DNA of 64,000 nt from positions 542,820-606,819 of the forward strand of contig CAJNOP010000055.1 in NCBI GenBank assembly GCA_905250075.1. Direction: 5' to 3'. Below the pieces are notes generated by a model, which did not search any database, was not told the DNA's origin, and saw nothing but the letters and a program-made list of their open reading frames with translations. This stretch comes from Rotaria sp. Silwood1 (lineage: Eukaryota > Rotifera > Eurotatoria > Philodinida > Philodinidae). The first letter of the stretch is position 1. Every line of letters begins with the position of its first letter. The translations under genes were made by a program, and so were the position numbers. Shown here in pieces: positions 32,827 through 45,573 of the stretch.

Positions 32827-35800
32827 TCAAATAGAATTCTTAAACCAACTATTCAAATTAGTATTATGGTCAAGATACGTTGAAATAAGAAATAGTCTAT
32901 GCAGAAGCAAAAAAAAACAGTTGAAAATAAGAAATAAATTATGTTGCTATAACCCAACTGTATTGTGTTGTTCTTTTATAGCTGCTACTTATAAAAATTG
33001 GATTAAAATGTTTTTTCTTCTCTCTCTCACCAGATGCGTTACGTTAAAATGAGAGAGTAGTAACGAAAAAAAATAAATAAAGCTTTTTGCTTGTTTCAGA
33101 TCAAAGAAAAAAAAGTTAAACAGTCATCAAAACAAACGACATATATCGAATAGTCTCGCACAAATACTCTAACACAACGAAAATTGATTATATGTTGTAC
33201 ATTAGAAGAAAAGTTTAGCACATTCCTCGTCAAGGACTATCAATTGAAGAAATTTTAATAGTCATTTTGATAGCTTTTAAATCATTCTATAAAACTGAGA
33301 CAAAAGTAGCTTTTAAAAAGAACTATTATCAGATGTTTTTTGTTAAAAACAGCGATGTCTGAAGTACAAAGTTGGTACTAGACTTTCTTTTAGAAATCGA
33401 ATCTGAGATGGAGGAATAGTCAAAGACTAAATACCTGAAAAAAAAAGTTCTTGCAACGCTCTTGCAACTAGAAAAGTCCGTATTTCTCAATTATTTCCAG
33501 CGACACAAGTCAAATTTGAACAAAACAAATATACCAAAATGTAGTGTATCAAAAACTCCAGCAAAATCAGTTTTCAAAACTTTTCCAAATCCATTCTTCA
33601 CTCCTTAATCAGAAATTTGCAAGAACCATCCACTTACAAATATGTGACCTACCATCACCAAAAATTGCGTATGAATTGATTTTTTTGAACTATTTGAGCA
33701 AAATATATTTCATCATAGCATTTTAGCAGAAAAAAATTCAAAAGTTTATGTTTTTTGTCGTTGTAAAACAATCAAGTAGTGAGAACAATCGAAAACTCAG
33801 TCACTTCCTGGAAGAGCTATTTATTATTTTAAAAACTTAGAATTAATTTAGCTTCAAATACGCCTTTAGAAAAATTACTATATGCGCTACAAAACTAAAA
33901 GAAAAAGGAAAATGATATTGCTCGATGCTGAAAATCGAAGAACGGTTTTGAAATGTATACTTATTAGCTTTTTCTTCCTCTCACATTTGGTCTTGAAAAA
34001 TATATCTGCTACAAACTGTCTACTTCAGACATTGCTATTTCTAACAAGAAAAACTTGAATTTATTCAGAAATCAGTCATATCATATACCTGCGTTTGACA
34101 ATTTTTCACAAACTATTTCATCGTTTGTTATTTTCGAAGAAAAGAATGAGCGTAAGTGACAAATCAAACTCATACGCCTCTATCTCTAAGTTTCAGTCGA
34201 ATCCAGACAATTAGCAGTGGATTAGTCAAAATAGACATCCTCATTGACAGGCAACTACCTATGAAAAAAAACTACAACAGCAAACCACGCACAAAGAACA
34301 CAACATGCGACAGAGTTTTTACATATTACTCTGCAAAACAGACCAACTCATACTCTTGATGCTAGCAATCTGATATTATTTGTATCTAAAAAAAAATCAG
34401 CTTTAGAACTGTGCGTCTCATGAGGTGCAATCAGATAAAGGAGACCTAATTTTGCAGTAGTGAGAACAACACAATGATGATCATGTTCCAGTGACAAAAA
34501 CGTTTCGAAAACAAAACAAAAACGAGCCAAAAGTAACATCGCGAACAGAACATAGAACGATATGAAAGACAAAAATATATCTGTTTGCTAACCGATACCT
34601 CACAAGTCCTCATAATAACAACTCAACTATGGAACACCAAAACTAAACTTTACGATTCATTTTGCCTATCCCTCTTGACCAGAAAATCGAGCAGATGACT
34701 GCATACATGACAGTTATCCAGTGACTTCGTCAACCATAATCGTTAGCAACCTCTTTCACATCTCGCGAGCCTATGCAACTAGCACTCTGAACCAATTTCA
34801 TCCCGAACGAATAACAAATATCTGTACCCATGAATGTAAATAGGTCACTCCGACTATAAAACTATCTAACACCCCAAAAATAACTCCACGATATTACACT
34901 GATGACTATGTATCATAACTCCTTATCAGATCCACGTAGGTGTGGGTGGGGTGCAATTTTTCGTTTTTTTTTTGGAAAAATAACTTCCATAAAAAATTAT
35001 CAAGTTTAAAGTTTTCAGGAGCTATGCATTATATTAATATACATGTAATTTAATTAGATACTGATTAAAACTATTTGTAGAACTATCATTCATCTCACTA
35101 AAATACTAAACCTTATATTCTATTAATAATATGTGAAAATGTAAAATAGATTTTTGCATTCGACATGACAGATCTTTCTGAAATAACTGCTCGAAATCAT
35201 TTAATCTCTCATTGATTAATAGAAAATAAAACCTATTGAGTTCGTTACAGAACATACAACAATCTAGGCTACATAGATTTAATCTTGAATTAGATAAATC
35301 TTAATAACAAACGAAAAACGTACAATCATATCATAAAGTTAATATATTAAACCAAACAAAAATTTATTACAATATGCTCTAAGTTTTTGAATAAATTTAT
35401 TTGTATAAAATCTACGAAACTATCTTTGATAATTTCACAGTTATTTCGAAAAGTACTTCATTTGAATAACTATCGTGAACATCTGTACTTTCAAATCTAC
35501 TAATTTTAAAAATCTTTGTGACATGGAATGTTGAACAAGATACTTTTCATTTCACAATAATGTGTAACAGAATAAGAATTGTTTCAAGAATCTGAACAAT
35601 TCTATCGTTGACTTCACTTTGCTGATCTCTCTAAATCTTACTATTAAAAACACTTTTTTTACCTTAATCTTAATTAGTAATTCAACGAGATTTATGCACT
35701 GTTTCTTTTCAGAATGATTTTTCGATTGAATTCGAATTATCATCATTCGATTGTGAACAGATCAGTTTTTCAGACGACAAAAATGTAGTGTTAATTCTTC

Positions 35801-37552
35801 CTATTCGTGGCAAACTTTCTAATTTCGTCGATTGTTGAAGGTGTGGGTGTATGGGACAAGTATTTTATTGTCGACACTCACACCCACACCCTAGTTTAGA
35901 GTTTCTTCTTTCGAACAGGTGCCGACAATGAATCATTTCAGTTGACAAAGTTAAGACTAATTTAATAGTTTGACATTTGCTAGAAGAGGATCTCATAATT
36001 ACGGCATACCTGAGATTTGGAAGTTTTTGAATTTATTTATTAATACTAATTGATGAAATTCAAACCGATACAGCACATGGTAGACTGCTAATATGTGTTC
36101 ATGAGTGTGACATTAGATTGAAAATAAAACCTTTTTTTAGTTAGAGATATGTTTGCTGTTCTCAAAATTTGACGAGGGGTCTGATTTTTTTTGTTACCCT
36201 CTGTAGAATAAGAGCGTCAATATAATGCTATACAACTGTCTAAAATCAAACATGTTACATACGAATATTGTCGATATGAAATGAGTGTCGTGATTGACGA
36301 AATATGATTCAATTTGATCTTTGACAGACATGTTCTGTTATAAGTGAAATGATTTACAAGATAGAAACACAGTAAAAAGGAATATGACAAGAAGATATAC
36401 GAAAAAGAAGCATGTTGAAGAACGATGTTGTTTGATGGAAACTCAAGAATGCACAAAAAAAATAAGTCAACGCATCATGAGTAATAACTAAATAAGACAA
36501 ATGCTCCTCTTGGAGATGCAAATTCAATAGTGTAACGTTAATTATTGGACACAAATAGATTCTGTAAATACTTCCGTGTTCGGAAAAAAAAGATATTTTT
36601 TCTTTTTTTTTTTAAACTTCATCGAGGAAAAAATTACATCTCATAATATGAGAGAAAGTAGGAATACTAAATGAAATCTTTATGATGCATTTCAATAACT
36701 CAACCATTGAGAAAAAAACGAAGAATTGGTAGAGTACAACATAATAAGAAAAAACAGCCATTCAACTCATCATTTTCTTTGTACAAAGTTCGATAGGTAT
36801 CCAAATTTACTAAGCAGAAAAGTATCGACACTAATTCTTGCGATGGACTTTTATGTCTTGTATTATTTGAATGAAGAGAATAAATTTATCATCTATTTTG
36901 AATAACAAGCGATATTAGAATGTTCATTTCGAAGCAAAAAACAAACAGCTATTTCTAAGAGATGGATAAGCAGCTCAATATTGTTGTATCACTCATTTTT
37001 GTTCTATGATGATGATTATAAAAAATTCTTTGGGAAAGAAAACTTTCGAGCGTAATTTGAATTAGTGGCAACATTTTCTTTCCTACATTTTGCTTGGCAA
37101 TAAAGAGCTTGAATCTCATTTTCAATGTTATTACAATAATGAAATACTTCTACTCATTTTTTTCTCATTGTCGTGATGTAGAGAAAAAATATGATGATTA
37201 CGGTTGGTTGGTCAACACTTTGTTGAAATTCCAATGATCAATGTGTCCATTCATTCACATATTTCCCAATTTCTAGTTATTACAAGCGTTCTTGTGTTCA
37301 TTCAATAGTTTCTAGAATAATATTTTCAATATTATCCAGTGCAAAGAGAAAATTAGACAGTGAAATTAACGAGTGATTTTTTTTTTGTATAAGATTTTAT
37401 ACAATGCCTATACAACATGTGTTACAAATTTTGTGCAATAGTCTATGTACCAAATTGATTATTTTGAATCTTTATGATTCTCATGCAATAGACTCAATGA
37501 TGATTCGTCCTCAGATTCTTTCTCCGCGTTCAACGATTAGTATTCATATATT
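32827..37552. other. Gene-poor stretch
   Basis: No gene supported over 4.7 kb. A G/T-rich hairpin at 35840-35892 is listed separately. The part at about 34,560-34,930 has somewhat higher C content than its surroundings, but no frame, repeat or RNA that I can name. Confidence 0.5.
35840..35892. repeat. G/T-rich hairpin (GGTGTGGGTGT)
   Basis: The left arm GGTGTGGGTGT and right arm ACACTCACACCCACACCCT enclose a loop of about 23 bases that includes TATTTTATTGTCG. It belongs to the same family as the hairpin at 20453. The GTGTGGG units resemble the telomeric repeat reported for bdelloids, but only one or two units are present per arm. Confidence 0.6.
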
Positions 37553-38331
37553 TCATATTAAAACCAAATATGGCAAATAACATACTTTAATACGTAGAAT
37601 TTCAACTTTATAAAAAAAGTCATTAATGATTAATTGAAAATCATCATAACTCACTGAATAGAATATCAGAGAAATATGTGTTAAATAATTTAAAGTAATC
37701 GATTTCATCAATGTTCGACCCCTTGAAAATTCATATAAATGACTAAATTGATAAGCGACGTAGTTGAGGAACATATGATAATAAACCATCAAACTGATTA
37801 ACCATAACTTTATTGTTGATGACAAGATGTTCAAAAAGACTGAAGTCATTCATAGAAAAAGACAAAGGTTTTAGATTTCGTAATGTTTCAACAAGTATTT
37901 GACAATATTTAAGTGTAGATAAACGAAATCTTTTTTGACAAATATTAGTTTGATTTTTTAATATTATTAATAGATATAATGATTAGTGAGAATAAAACTG
38001 ATGAAGAAGATAAATTATTTATAATTTCTTCAATATAAACAGATTCAATATTATCTATAGTTAATAACTCAAGTTGAGTTAAGCTTTTCATAATTGAAAA
38101 TCTTAATAAACTCATATCAGCAGTAAATGAATCTAATAGTAGAAATGATTTAATTCAATAAATCTGAGGTACGATAAATCATGTCAAATAATGCTGAAAT
38201 CTAGATTTTGAAATCGTTTGTTTAGATCATGAAAAGCTTCAAACACATGATGAAAATCAAGAAATTCAAATACTTTATAGAAAACTTCTCGAGAAAGATC
38301 TTCAAAAGACGTAATAAATTCTTTATTTAAA
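37553..38331 (-). pseudogene. F-box/LRR-like gene of the bdelloid-expanded type, degraded
   Basis: On the minus strand a splice-acceptor-like TACTTTTCAG (38341-38332) is followed by FEDLSREVFYKVFEFLDFHHVFEAF and LNKRFQNL, a clear F-box motif near the N-terminus. Further on come LTQLELLTIDNIESVYIEEI and, in another frame, the 98-residue stretch at 37849-37553 containing RGRTLMKSITLNYLTHI. These are typical of the large bdelloid family with an F-box followed by irregular leucine-rich repeats. Stops (about 38195 and 37945) and frame changes interrupt it, and it appears shorter than intact members. F-box proteins recruit substrates to SCF ubiquitin ligases through Skp1. Confidence 0.65.
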
Positions 38332-38760
38332 CTGAAAAGTAGATATCAATATTAAAAACAAAAATAAAGACATTGTTTTTTTGTACACTAACTATTTTCA
38401 TTTCGATCTTTGCTACTAGAAAAAATACAAAATATGATCACAAACCATTAAATATAACTTTTACTTCTTATTTTTATCCGTTTGTTACCATGATAATCAT
38501 TATTAATGTTAATTTGTGATCATTTTACGTGTTTCATATAGATATCAATTAAAAACTCTCAAACAGCAAATAAAATATAATTTAAAATGGTATTTAATAA
38601 AAAATATTTGCCATGGCAAAAGAAGACAGTGCATACACTTTGCATAACACGTCTTTTTTTTCCAATATTGACATAAGGTACGCGTAATTTAACACTTCAG
38701 TAAATTTTTTTTTATCATTACATAGAGCTCGTTGAGTTATATAGGGTAAAATATATTTTT
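38332..38760. other. Intergenic spacer
   Basis: Spacer between the F-box remnant and the palindromic element. It might have held the lost first exon of the F-box gene, but none is recognisable. Confidence 0.4.
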
Positions 38761-39163
38761 AGTTTTTCAAAAAAATATTTTTCATAAAAAAAAAATGGAA
38801 ATACTGTCATTTACTTGAAATGAGAAAAAGTGAGATCAGATACTGATCCATATGGCTTGTTTTTCCTTCCGTAAGAGATTACATTTTTGGATTGAATCTT
38901 TTTTTCTCTTTGTCATCTATAGTATTGAATGTTAAACAATAATAGAAACTTTAGCATATATCCTAAAATGTCTACTATTTTTCTAAGTCCAATGATAGAT
39001 GACAAAGAGAAAAGAATTCGATCCAAAAATGTAATCTCTTACAGAAGAGAAAATCAGTCATATAGAGCAGTATCTAGTCTCATTTTTTTTTCTCATTCTA
39101 GTAAAGAGCAGTATTTCTAATTTGTTTTTTTTTTTTTTTATGAAAAATATTTTTTGAAAAACT
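38761..39163. mobile_element. 403-bp palindromic element (long hairpin MITE)
   Basis: The two halves are near-complete inverted copies for about 180 bp each. Shared blocks in order are AGTTTTTCAAAAAA(A)TATT, GAAATACTG, ATGAGAAAAA, GATACTG, TAAGAGATTACATTTTTGGA and CTCTTTGTCATCTAT. Only about 45 bp separates the arms. No coding capacity. The target duplication is unclear, so the superfamily is not assigned. The RNA of either strand would fold into one long hairpin. Confidence 0.78.
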
Positions 39164-39315
39164 GATAATGTATATTATTCTATTTAATTCATATTTAAAA
39201 TAAATTAATAGATTTAGTTGGACAAATCTAAAGAGAAATTATATTCTTATTAATGATTAAGTATTTTATGTTCAAAATGACAACATCAAACTATGTAAGT
39301 TAACGATAATAAATG

Positions 39316-39616
39316 ATATATACATATATTAGAGTTGACTTAAAAATGTAAAGTAGTATATGTTTATTTATGTGATAAACTTGAAAAAAAAGAATAAGTA
39401 TTGAACAAAGATCTAAAATTAATTAATCAAGGAAATCGAAAAAAAAATGTAATAAGAAAAGAGTGTGTACAGGTGAGTTTGGATGTGGTAGTATGACAAA
39501 TTTCAAGCCCTACACCCACATGTCAATCAATGTTATCTATTCAATAAACATGATATTTATCATATAAATAAATATTTACTACTTTACATTTCAAAGTCAA
39601 CTCCAATATATATATT
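39316..39616. mobile_element. About 300-bp MITE with GAGTTGACTT inverted ends and a G/T-rich core
   Basis: The left arm ATATATTAGAGTTGACTT, with AATGTAAAGTAGTA and TTTATTTATRTGATAAA, is matched in reverse complement at 39550-39616. The centre (39463-39530) carries GTGTGTACAGGTGAGTTTGG and CCCTACACCCACATG, which is a relaxed form of the G/T-rich hairpin family. This links that family to a transposon-like unit. Exact ends are blurred by TA-rich tips. Confidence 0.65.
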
Positions 39617-41008
39617 TTAATATGCTAATAGTTTTGTTTTTCAAAATGACAGAATATTAAATGACAAATGTACATCATTTTGACGTATTGAATGATAATT
39701 ACTTAAAAAGTATGAATAAAACTGACATTAAATTACTACTGGCTTCTTGTGTCAGTAATTTTTAAATTGTATTTTAATCTCCTTATTAATAATGATATTT
39801 TAAACTCATCATTTGATCATATTCGTTTTGCCTTCAATGTTTATTCAGTTTATGCACATACATGTGTCTCATATATTTTCCTTTTTCTTAAAACTATAAT
39901 TTAAAAGTTGTTTTTTTCCACAACATTTATTGTTCCGTATATAGTTCAGTATATCATGAGTTGTCTTGCTTCATAGAATTAAATTTCTTTATGAATCAAT
40001 ATGTTTTGCTTCGATATCAATAAAATTAAATTTAAACATATTTGTTTTTAAAATTAAATTTTTTGATTGATTGTCATTAATGAAATCATTTTTATTACTT
40101 ACACGAAGAGTTAAATATGAGACTTGATAAAAATTAATAAGTCATTACTCAAGAAATTTAAAAGATTAAGCAATGTGTATATTGGAGAAAAGGAAAATGA
40201 AAACGGTTTCTTTTTTTTGTAACTTTTAACAATATGAAGTGTAAACTGAATAGGACAATAAAAAGAACGGTGCAAGGTAGATTTTCATGCTTTATTATCT
40301 ACCGTAATAAAAAGAGCGAAGCATTGTCCTTACAAATGAATATGAGGTACAATTTGTCAACTTAATCGATCATTAACGATAAGGGCAGCTGTATGGTGAT
40401 AGGAAAAAGTTCGCATAGATCGCTCAGATTTCATTAATGGAAAATGTCTTTAAACAGTCGATCAATGCATAAAAAAGCAGTCATTGAACTTCTAATTTTT
40501 TTGGATCTGTTACTGGAAGAGAAGCTTCAAATCAAACAAGAAAGAACAGTTTTAGATTATTTTCTCAGGTTTATATAATACAAGAGTAGACGTTTTAATC
40601 AATACTTTTGTCTTATATCGTTATATGCATGCTAAGCGCTTATAATCAAAAATAAAACAATATTCCCTTAAAACACATCAAGAGCAGTTAATCTTTTTAT
40701 TTCTACATTTATGTCGTTCTATTGAATTTCTCTCAAATAGTATACAATAGTTTTGCATTAGATAAGTTTCTTTTTGTGTCCAGCGAGTCGAGTATATACT
40801 CATTCAGTTGAACGATTGCAAATAACAATGACAGTTACAGAGCGCAGAAAAAAAGAGTAAATGCATTGTTAAATATAGTTTTGCATCAAGTTGCTTCGAA
40901 TAAATTATTCTTTTTGCTGCAAATATGAAAGTAATGAAATGATCTTTGAGATTTTCTCTGGCTTACGTAAAAAGACAAGTGAACATTGCTTATTCGCTTG
41001 ATCAGTAT
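39617..41008. other. Intergenic spacer
   Basis: AT-rich. No gene or repeat that I can support. Confidence 0.5.
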
Positions 41009-41399
41009 CAGAGATGTCCATCGCGGCTCAAAATCTGCCGCTCCCGCGACGCGATGGCCTGTTAAAAAAAGCTACCGCGCCGCTGCCGCGACGCGCCTTA
41101 AAAAAACTTGCCGCTGCCGCGCTGGTATTCGAAAAAATGTTTTGATTTTCAAGGCTTTTACTGGTTTGAAATAGAACTGATGCCGCTAATCGATCAGATT
41201 CGCTAAGTCTTACAGTATAACATACATAAACATGCAGATTCTGTGCAAATTCATGAATTTTTGAAATTTTTTCCTAAAAAGCTGCCGCTGCCGCGACGGC
41301 AAAATAAAAATCTCTCCCGCGCCGCTGCCGCTCCGCGATAGTTTTTGGAAAAAATCTGCCGCTGCCGCCGTGGCGGTGGCGGCGCGATGGACATCTCTG
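41009..41399. mobile_element. 391-bp hAT MITE with GCCGCTGCCGCG repeats
   Basis: Terminal inverted repeats CAGAGATGTCCATCGCG and CGCGATGGACATCTCTG are flanked by an exact 8-bp duplication ATCAGTAT (41001-41008 and 41400-41407), the signature of hAT transposition. Inside, both halves carry GC-rich runs built from GCCGCTGCCGCG and CCGCGACGCG, separated by an AT-rich middle. This contrasts sharply with the surrounding AT-rich DNA. There is no transposase; the 62-residue open frame is incidental. The intact tips and target duplication suggest recent insertion. Confidence 0.92.
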
Positions 41400-41407
41400 A
41401 TCAGTAT

Positions 41408-44400
41408 CAGTCAAACAAAGGAGAACTAGTAAAAACTAATTAGATAATTTAGCTTTTGCTTTTCTGATAAAGAAAAGTGTCAAACAACTGCATGATAGTA
41501 TATATCGCTTCTTCATTTTACCACGAAACTCTTCAACAATCCTTTATTAAACTTTACGTTTTTCTTTTAGATGCTGAAATCACTTTACACTGAGCCTTAT
41601 CGTGACTTCATTGATTCGTTTTGATCTTTAAATGTTACCAGTCCTTACTAAGGGCATTCATCCCATTAATATTGCATTACTATTTTTCTTCTTTCACTTT
41701 GTGGTGAAAAAGAACAAGACTGTTTGCTTAGTATACTTCACCAATCTCTTATTGACTTTTTTCTTTGGCGTTCTATTTTATTCTCTATCTTTTCTTCCAC
41801 TGATTTTTTTTCTATGATCAGTTCGGTAAGTTTTGAAATATATATTGCATGTTAAATTGTCGAGTCTTCTGACGATGAAAGTATACGTTCCGTGTGCGTG
41901 ACGGAAGTAATTTGAACATGTGTATGGAAATTGTAGGAAGCATATTTTTCGTTCTTGCACTTCCTTGCTATGGTCATTACAAAAAGCTTATCTTTTCTAT
42001 ATTGCATTACCATCTATCATATTTTCAACCAGAAATAACATCTACATTTCTATTTCTTTATCCAGAATAAAAATAAGAATTTGCAATAACTAGTTACAAT
42101 TACGAAGTTTTCAAATGACTAAAAATAATGTTTGCTATTAACGCATTCATATTAATTCTTGTAGCTGATAAAAGTTCAACAACATTTATAGTCGTCAATA
42201 TTCATCATACAACTTCAACTTTGAGTAAGAAACAAGTAAGAGAAGCATAGATATAGAATGAACTTCGTCGGATTTGGTGTCGTATCTCACACTAGGATAT
42301 CATCTATGCGATTTTGTCGAGCAATTTGTAGAGCATGGAATGTTAAATTAGAAATCAAGTTTTCCTTAGATTTTTACGTATTAAGAGTCCATATACTGGT
42401 TATTATCCTTGAGTAGTGTACTTTATGTAACATAATTCTTCAGACAACCTGTGATGCTTGTCTTGTGAAGCGAATTCACAAAGAGAAAAACTATTTTCTC
42501 GACTTTGATTATATCATTGAACAGAGAGAAGACTCGAAGTTATTCTAAGAAAAAAATTTATCTCTCAAAAAAGTAAACATTGCATTGATGATCAAAAACA
42601 ATTTCGTATGCGTTCGAATATGCTCATCGTAGTGGTATACATCAAATTTGATTTGCTTGCTCATGCACCGTTTTCTTCTTTTTCTATTCTGCCTTAAGTT
42701 ATCACACTGTATATCTTCGTACTTTACTTTCAATTGCATGTTCTTTTCTCTCTCGCATACGCACGTGAGAATATGAATGTACATGTACGTGAAGAGAAGA
42801 CACTCATCCATGACTACAACAGATACGAACGGTCAGTTTGCAATGTAACCTTATGCATGTGAAGTCATTTTCTAGACTACGAATACTTTCAAAACATATT
42901 AATAAACTTGAAGATTCTGATAGAATCTTAAAAACTTCAAAATAACTAAAGAGAACTAAATTTTCTATAAAATGATGTGCATGAGCGTGCAATCATTATT
43001 TTTCCTGAGTATAGTAAAAACCTGTCTTTTGAAATATAATTTACAATAGAGAAAGAAGAAAAAAAATATTTTTTTTTCATTCTGTCACTCTATAGGCATG
43101 ATGTATAGATGTATCTTTCTTTCCTTCATTCACCGGCTCAATATATATAGAGCGACAGAAAAAGGAAAAAAAATTTCTCAAATGGTATAATCGAAGTCGA
43201 GCAAATAGTTTTTCTTCTTTGTGTAATTTACTTTACAAGTCAAGTATTCCAGGATGTCTGAATAATTATTTTACATAGCATATATTTCTCAAGAATTATT
43301 AATCAGTATCGTATATGAAATATCAGTACATTAAAGTTGAAGGCAAACTTGATTTCTTATATACAATTCCAAGTCCTACAAATTAATTACTTTATAAAAC
43401 CACATATATAGTTTTCTTGTGCAAGATAGACTGCCAAATCCAACGTTAGTCAGCTTTTTCAGTTTAGCTTTGATTATCATATTTGTTGTCGATTATATTT
43501 TAGTCGAAATAGATAATTGCTAGGCGTCAAGAATTCAAAAATTGATCAATCGTTATTTTGATATTTTTTTAAAACTAAATGAACTTCATCAAATTCTACA
43601 ATATTTTGTATGTTAAGAAATTATGAAAGCATATATTTAAATAGAATTTCCAAAAGTTAAGTTACAAAAAAATATTCTGAATTGCGAATCAAATAAACTT
43701 TCTGAATGCTTCTCTTGTTTAGGAAGCTCAATGAGATACTCAGAACGACTGTTGGAATTAGCAAAAGCAAGGTTTTAAAAAGCCTGAATTTTTTATAAAG
43801 TGGTCCGATTTTACCATTAGTAGTAAAGCATGGTCATTTTTTTAAATTATTTTTCATCATACGTGAGGAGCGAATTTTCGCATTACAATGTCTGATTCAC
43901 ATAGATTTTCTCTTAAGATATTATCTCACCAGTCCAAATCGACATCCATCATAAGCTAGTAACCTGTACGAATCCATAGTCAACCTATTGATAACTCATT
44001 TGAATTGGTAAGAAATATTTACCAATATTAACCGAAATCTACCAGTATTGCTCTATCTACTGGAGTTTCAACATGATTTTTTGTTTAGTCAACCAGATTT
44101 CTGTAGCGTTTTACTTTAGCCTAACAGAATTCAGTGTGACAATCTCTTCAATAGATCGAATTTTTTCAACAAAGTTCCTTTTCAAAACACACAAAGTGTC
44201 TTATTCGTTGGAGGAACTTAATGTTGAAGTCTAACCGGCTGAAAGAAAAGCAAACGAAAATCTGATAAGCTAACGAAAAAACTTTCTAAATGTGATTTTT
44301 TTAAATGAAACCTTGTGGAAATCTAATTGCTCACGGAAAAACGAGTTGAAACCCAAGTGTACGGAGTAATACTGATGAATATCTAGGGACAATGGTGAAT

Positions 44401-45359
44401 ACCATTTACTGAATAATGTAGTCTATCGATAGATCGGTTACCAATTGAAGCTAATCTCTGATAGATTAGCGTTTGGTCAGAAATACCATAAAAATTTCAG
44501 TAAACGATAATGGAGTTAAAACTGCTTTTCGAAATGTTCAAGTTAATAAAATCAAATAGAAATTAAAATATTTATAACCATAGACATATCTAACTTTTAA
44601 TCCGTTGAAATGAATCAGTCTTTCTATTTTTGATTACTTTTAATTAGGTTGATCTAGTGATCATTTGCTTTTATTGAAGCCTTTTATGGAGAAGAAAGAT
44701 ATATGCACATCTCTTATATTTTTATTACCGAAAAATAGTATTTTCGACTTCTTTTCTATAGATATTTCAATTTGTTTATCTGCCGGCTATTACTTTTCGT
44801 TTTACGAATCTCTACCATCTTTGTAACCTGTAGAAAAAATAAAAAACTTCTGTTTGACATGCAGAAATACGAGAAGTTCTCACTCTGGTGATCGATTATC
44901 CTGCAAAATAATAATAATAGTCTACGATAGATTTTTCACTTAATATATTTTGTATTAATTTAATGAGTCTAGAGAACATATGAGAGTTTTACATTTTAGT
45001 CCCAAAGGAGCTACACTAACGAGCTTTTTTCTTTCAACTCAAACTCATTGTATTAGTGTATTTTCTGTTGATTCTAATACAGAGACTACTAAAATAAACA
45101 CTAAGTTTATTACTTTTTCTTTGTAATTTTTTTTCCGAACACTATCAACAAGTGCAAATCGATACAGCAAAGAAACAGAAATAAGGAGAGAAAGAGGAGA
45201 GGAAAAATTGGGAGAACAGAAGAATAAAATATCAAGGAAAGAACTTTTTTTTACTCTATCATGCCAAGATGGCTAGTATTCTACATTCATTCTAATGAAG
45301 TATGATCCATTCCACGCTGACTTTGAAATTGAATGAAGAGAAAATATCATTAAAACAGA
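41408..45359. other. Gene-poor stretch
   Basis: No gene supported over about 4 kb. A small inverted repeat at 43068-43173 is listed separately. Confidence 0.5.
43068..43173. repeat. Short inverted repeat (TCTGTCACTCTATA arms)
   Basis: The left arm TTTTTTTTTCATTCTGTCACTCTATA pairs with the right arm TATATATAGAGCGACAGAAA plus following GGAAAAAAAA. The loop is about 50 bp. It is a possible miniature element; no target duplication is clear. Confidence 0.4.
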
Positions 45360-45367
45360 CTAGGATC

Positions 45368-45565
45368 CAGGGCTGGCCCGATAGGGGGTTTTTGGGGTTG
45401 TGACAACCCCCCAATAATCGAAAATTTTCGTTTTTACCCAGCAAAAATGAATTTTTTTTCGTGAGTAGTGTTAGAACAAAGTTTTATTCGCATTAAAAAT
45501 ATCCGAAACAACCCCCCAAAAAATCGCGACAACCCCCCAATGTTTGCTGACTCGGGCCAGCCCTG
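45368..45565. mobile_element. 198-bp hAT MITE with CCCCCCAA runs
   Basis: Ends CAGGGCTGGCCCGA and TCGGGCCAGCCCTG are perfect inverted repeats flanked by an exact 8-bp duplication CTAGGATC (45360-45367 and 45566-45573), as for hAT elements. The interior contains three AACCCCCCAA-type runs and an opposing GGGGGTTTTTGGGG near the left end, so one strand has several G-tracts that could form a quadruplex. Non-coding. Confidence 0.92.
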
Positions 45566-45573
45566 CTAGGATC

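Noticed and set aside
40986-41174. 62-residue Arg/Ala-rich open frame
   Set aside because: It lies inside the GC-rich hAT MITE and is produced by its GCCGCTGCCGCG repeats.
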